Assembly: GCF_002633015.1 (NCBI RefSeq)
Contig: NZ_NSIU01000007.1
Location: 1 to 64,000, forward strand
DNA length: 64,000 nucleotides
Reading direction: 5' to 3'
From: Sulfuricurvum sp. PD_MW2
GTDB taxonomy: Bacteria; Campylobacterota; Campylobacteria; Campylobacterales; Sulfurimonadaceae
Numbering within the stretch: the first letter of the stretch is position 1; each line of letters opens with the position of its first letter. Of the stretch, positions 62,710 to 64,000 are shown in pieces. The position numbers and the translations under genes are program-made. Below the pieces are notes generated by a model, which saw only the letters and a list, made by a program, of their open reading frames with translations, did no database searches and was not told the origin of the DNA.

Positions 62710-63213
62710 TTATTTTACAGCAGCCAATGCAGCTTCGTAATTTGGTTCTTCAGTAATTTCTGGAACGATCTCTTTGTATGTTACGATACCTTCTTCGTTT
62801 ACTGCGAAAATTGCACGACATGTTACACCTGCAAGTACTGAACCGCCAAGCAATACACCGTATGCATTTGCGAAATCTTTGTTACGGAAATCTGAACATA
62901 CTGTCAACTTATCGATACCTTCTGCTTGACAGAAGCGTCCTGCTGCGAATGGTAGGTCCAAAGATACGATAGTCGCTTTAACACCTTCGATTGAAGCCGC
63001 TTTAGCATTGAAGTTACGAGTTTCGGTAGCACATACACCAGTATCCAATGAAGGAACAACGATGATAAGTTGTTTTACCCCTTGAGCTCCACCAACAACA
63101 ACATCACCTAAACCTGCTGAATTAACTACAGTTACCTCTGGCGCTTTGTCTCCAACTTTAACTTCATTTCCGAGAAGTTCTACGTCTGTACCTTTGAATT
63201 TAGTAGTTGCCAT
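62710..63213 (-). CDS. tpx: thiol peroxidase Tpx
   Basis: VVPSLDTGVCATETRNFN; FRNKDFANAYGVLL. Confidence 0.96.
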   Translation of the reverse strand: MATTKFKGTDVELLGNEVKVGDKAPEVTVVNSAGLGDVVVGGAQGVKQLIIVVPSLDTGVCATETRNFNAKAASIEGVKATIVSLDLPFAAGRFCQAEGIDKLTVCSDFRNKDFANAYGVLLGGSVLAGVTCRAIFAVNEEGIVTYKEIVPEITEEPNYEAALAAVK

Positions 63214-63311
63214 ACTGGCTCCTTATTCTGTATTTTGTTATGTGAGAAGTATATTTTAAATCGGATAATTTAACTCTGAATTATCAAGGAGGCAAATGTG
63301 GTTAAGAAAAT

Positions 63312-64000
63312 CTAAAGCTTAGAGCGTGGATTGACAGATACTGACAGGTTTGATTGCATGTGTCCGTATTGGTATGCCTCTATTGCGGCGCGACCGATCA
63401 TAGCTGCGTTATCAGAGCAGTAGGCTAACTCAGAGAGGAGTAGATTGGCTTTATAATTGGAAAGCAATTTTGTAAGACTTTCACGTAAATAGAGGTTGGC
63501 ACTTGCCCCTCCGACAATCGCAAAACGTTTTGGCGGGAAAGATTTGAAATATTTTTTTAGTTTTTGAAGCAGATGTTCGGTGGCAACGTGCTGAAACGAT
63601 GCCGCGATATCAGGGTACACAGAGCTATCATTGGCTTCAATGGCCAGTCGCACCTGATTTTTGAGTCCGGAATAGCTGAATGCGATCAAGGGAGATTGCC
63701 ACAGCGGAACCGTAAAATCAAAACGGCTTTGATCGCCGGACAATGAAAGTTTCTCAATCAATGGTCCGCCGGGATATCCAAGAGACATCATTTTAGCTAC
63801 TTTATCAAAGCTTTCGCCATAGCTATCATCCATCGTTGTCGCTACGGTACGCATATCCTCGTAGGAGGTTACTTCGATGACTTGGGTATGACCCCCTGAA
63901 ACCAATAAAACCGTGATAGGCAATAGAGATTCTTTTTCGATAAAAAGGGAATAAATATGCCCTTTTAGATGATTAATCGGGATGATCGGGATGTTGAGCG
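63312..64000 (-). CDS. tsaD: tRNA N6-adenosine threonylcarbamoyltransferase TsaD (truncated by the window edge)
   Basis: Reading frame continues to the edge: [63 protein letters not shown]. Confidence 0.92.
   Translation of the reverse strand, partial: LNIPIIPINHLKGHIYSLFIEKESLLPITVLLVSGGHTQVIEVTSYEDMRTVATTMDDSYGESFDKVAKMMSLGYPGGPLIEKLSLSGDQSRFDFTVPLWQSPLIAFSYSGLKNQVRLAIEANDSSVYPDIAASFQHVATEHLLQKLKKYFKSFPPKRFAIVGGASANLYLRESLTKLLSNYKANLLLSELAYCSDNAAMIGRAAIEAYQYGHMQSNLSVSVNPRSKL

Overview
This window is a 64 kb chromosomal segment of a Campylobacterota-like bacterium. The Sulfuricurvum/Sulfurimonas-type assignment is inferred from gene content and is not proven. It starts at the replication-origin neighbourhood: ruvC, then dnaA flanked on both sides by TTCACA-type DnaA boxes, then dnaN and gyrB.

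The main blocks are:
- a Pho cluster: pstB-pstA-pstC, a CCA/poly(A)-polymerase-like gene, a histidine kinase, a response regulator and phoU, with divergent pstS and a porin
- one tRNA-Ala(GGC)
- assorted housekeeping genes: dnaG, rpsU, purT, yajQ
- a Suv3-like helicase
- a flagellar hook operon (fliK-flgD-flgE-flgE2) with two matching sigma54-type promoters
- typA, followed by a small accessory islet
- ccoG with a catalytically dead-looking resolvase homologue
- murB-fliQ-mqnD, recA-eno-ftsB-like-AMIN, tpx, and a tsaD truncated by the window edge

Most of the window is ordinary core genome. The items most worth a second look are:
1. A soluble succinate/fumarate-oxidoreductase-like pair. It lacks the covalent-FAD His, appears to carry a [4Fe-4S] in place of the [3Fe-4S], and has an unannotated, translationally coupled 42-aa acidic Cys microprotein between its two genes.
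2. A structured intergenic RNA with a MTCCCRLG* mini-ORF downstream of flgE2.
3. A PD-(D/E)XK-like two-gene unit plus a Cys-repeat secreted protein next to a REP-like element.
4. A recombinase homologue that has lost its catalytic residues.
5. Shared 7-4-7 direct repeats suggesting a local Pho box.
6. Symmetric operator-like repeats upstream of a metallochaperone gene and of recA.

All family calls come from reading the translations by eye. No database search was run.
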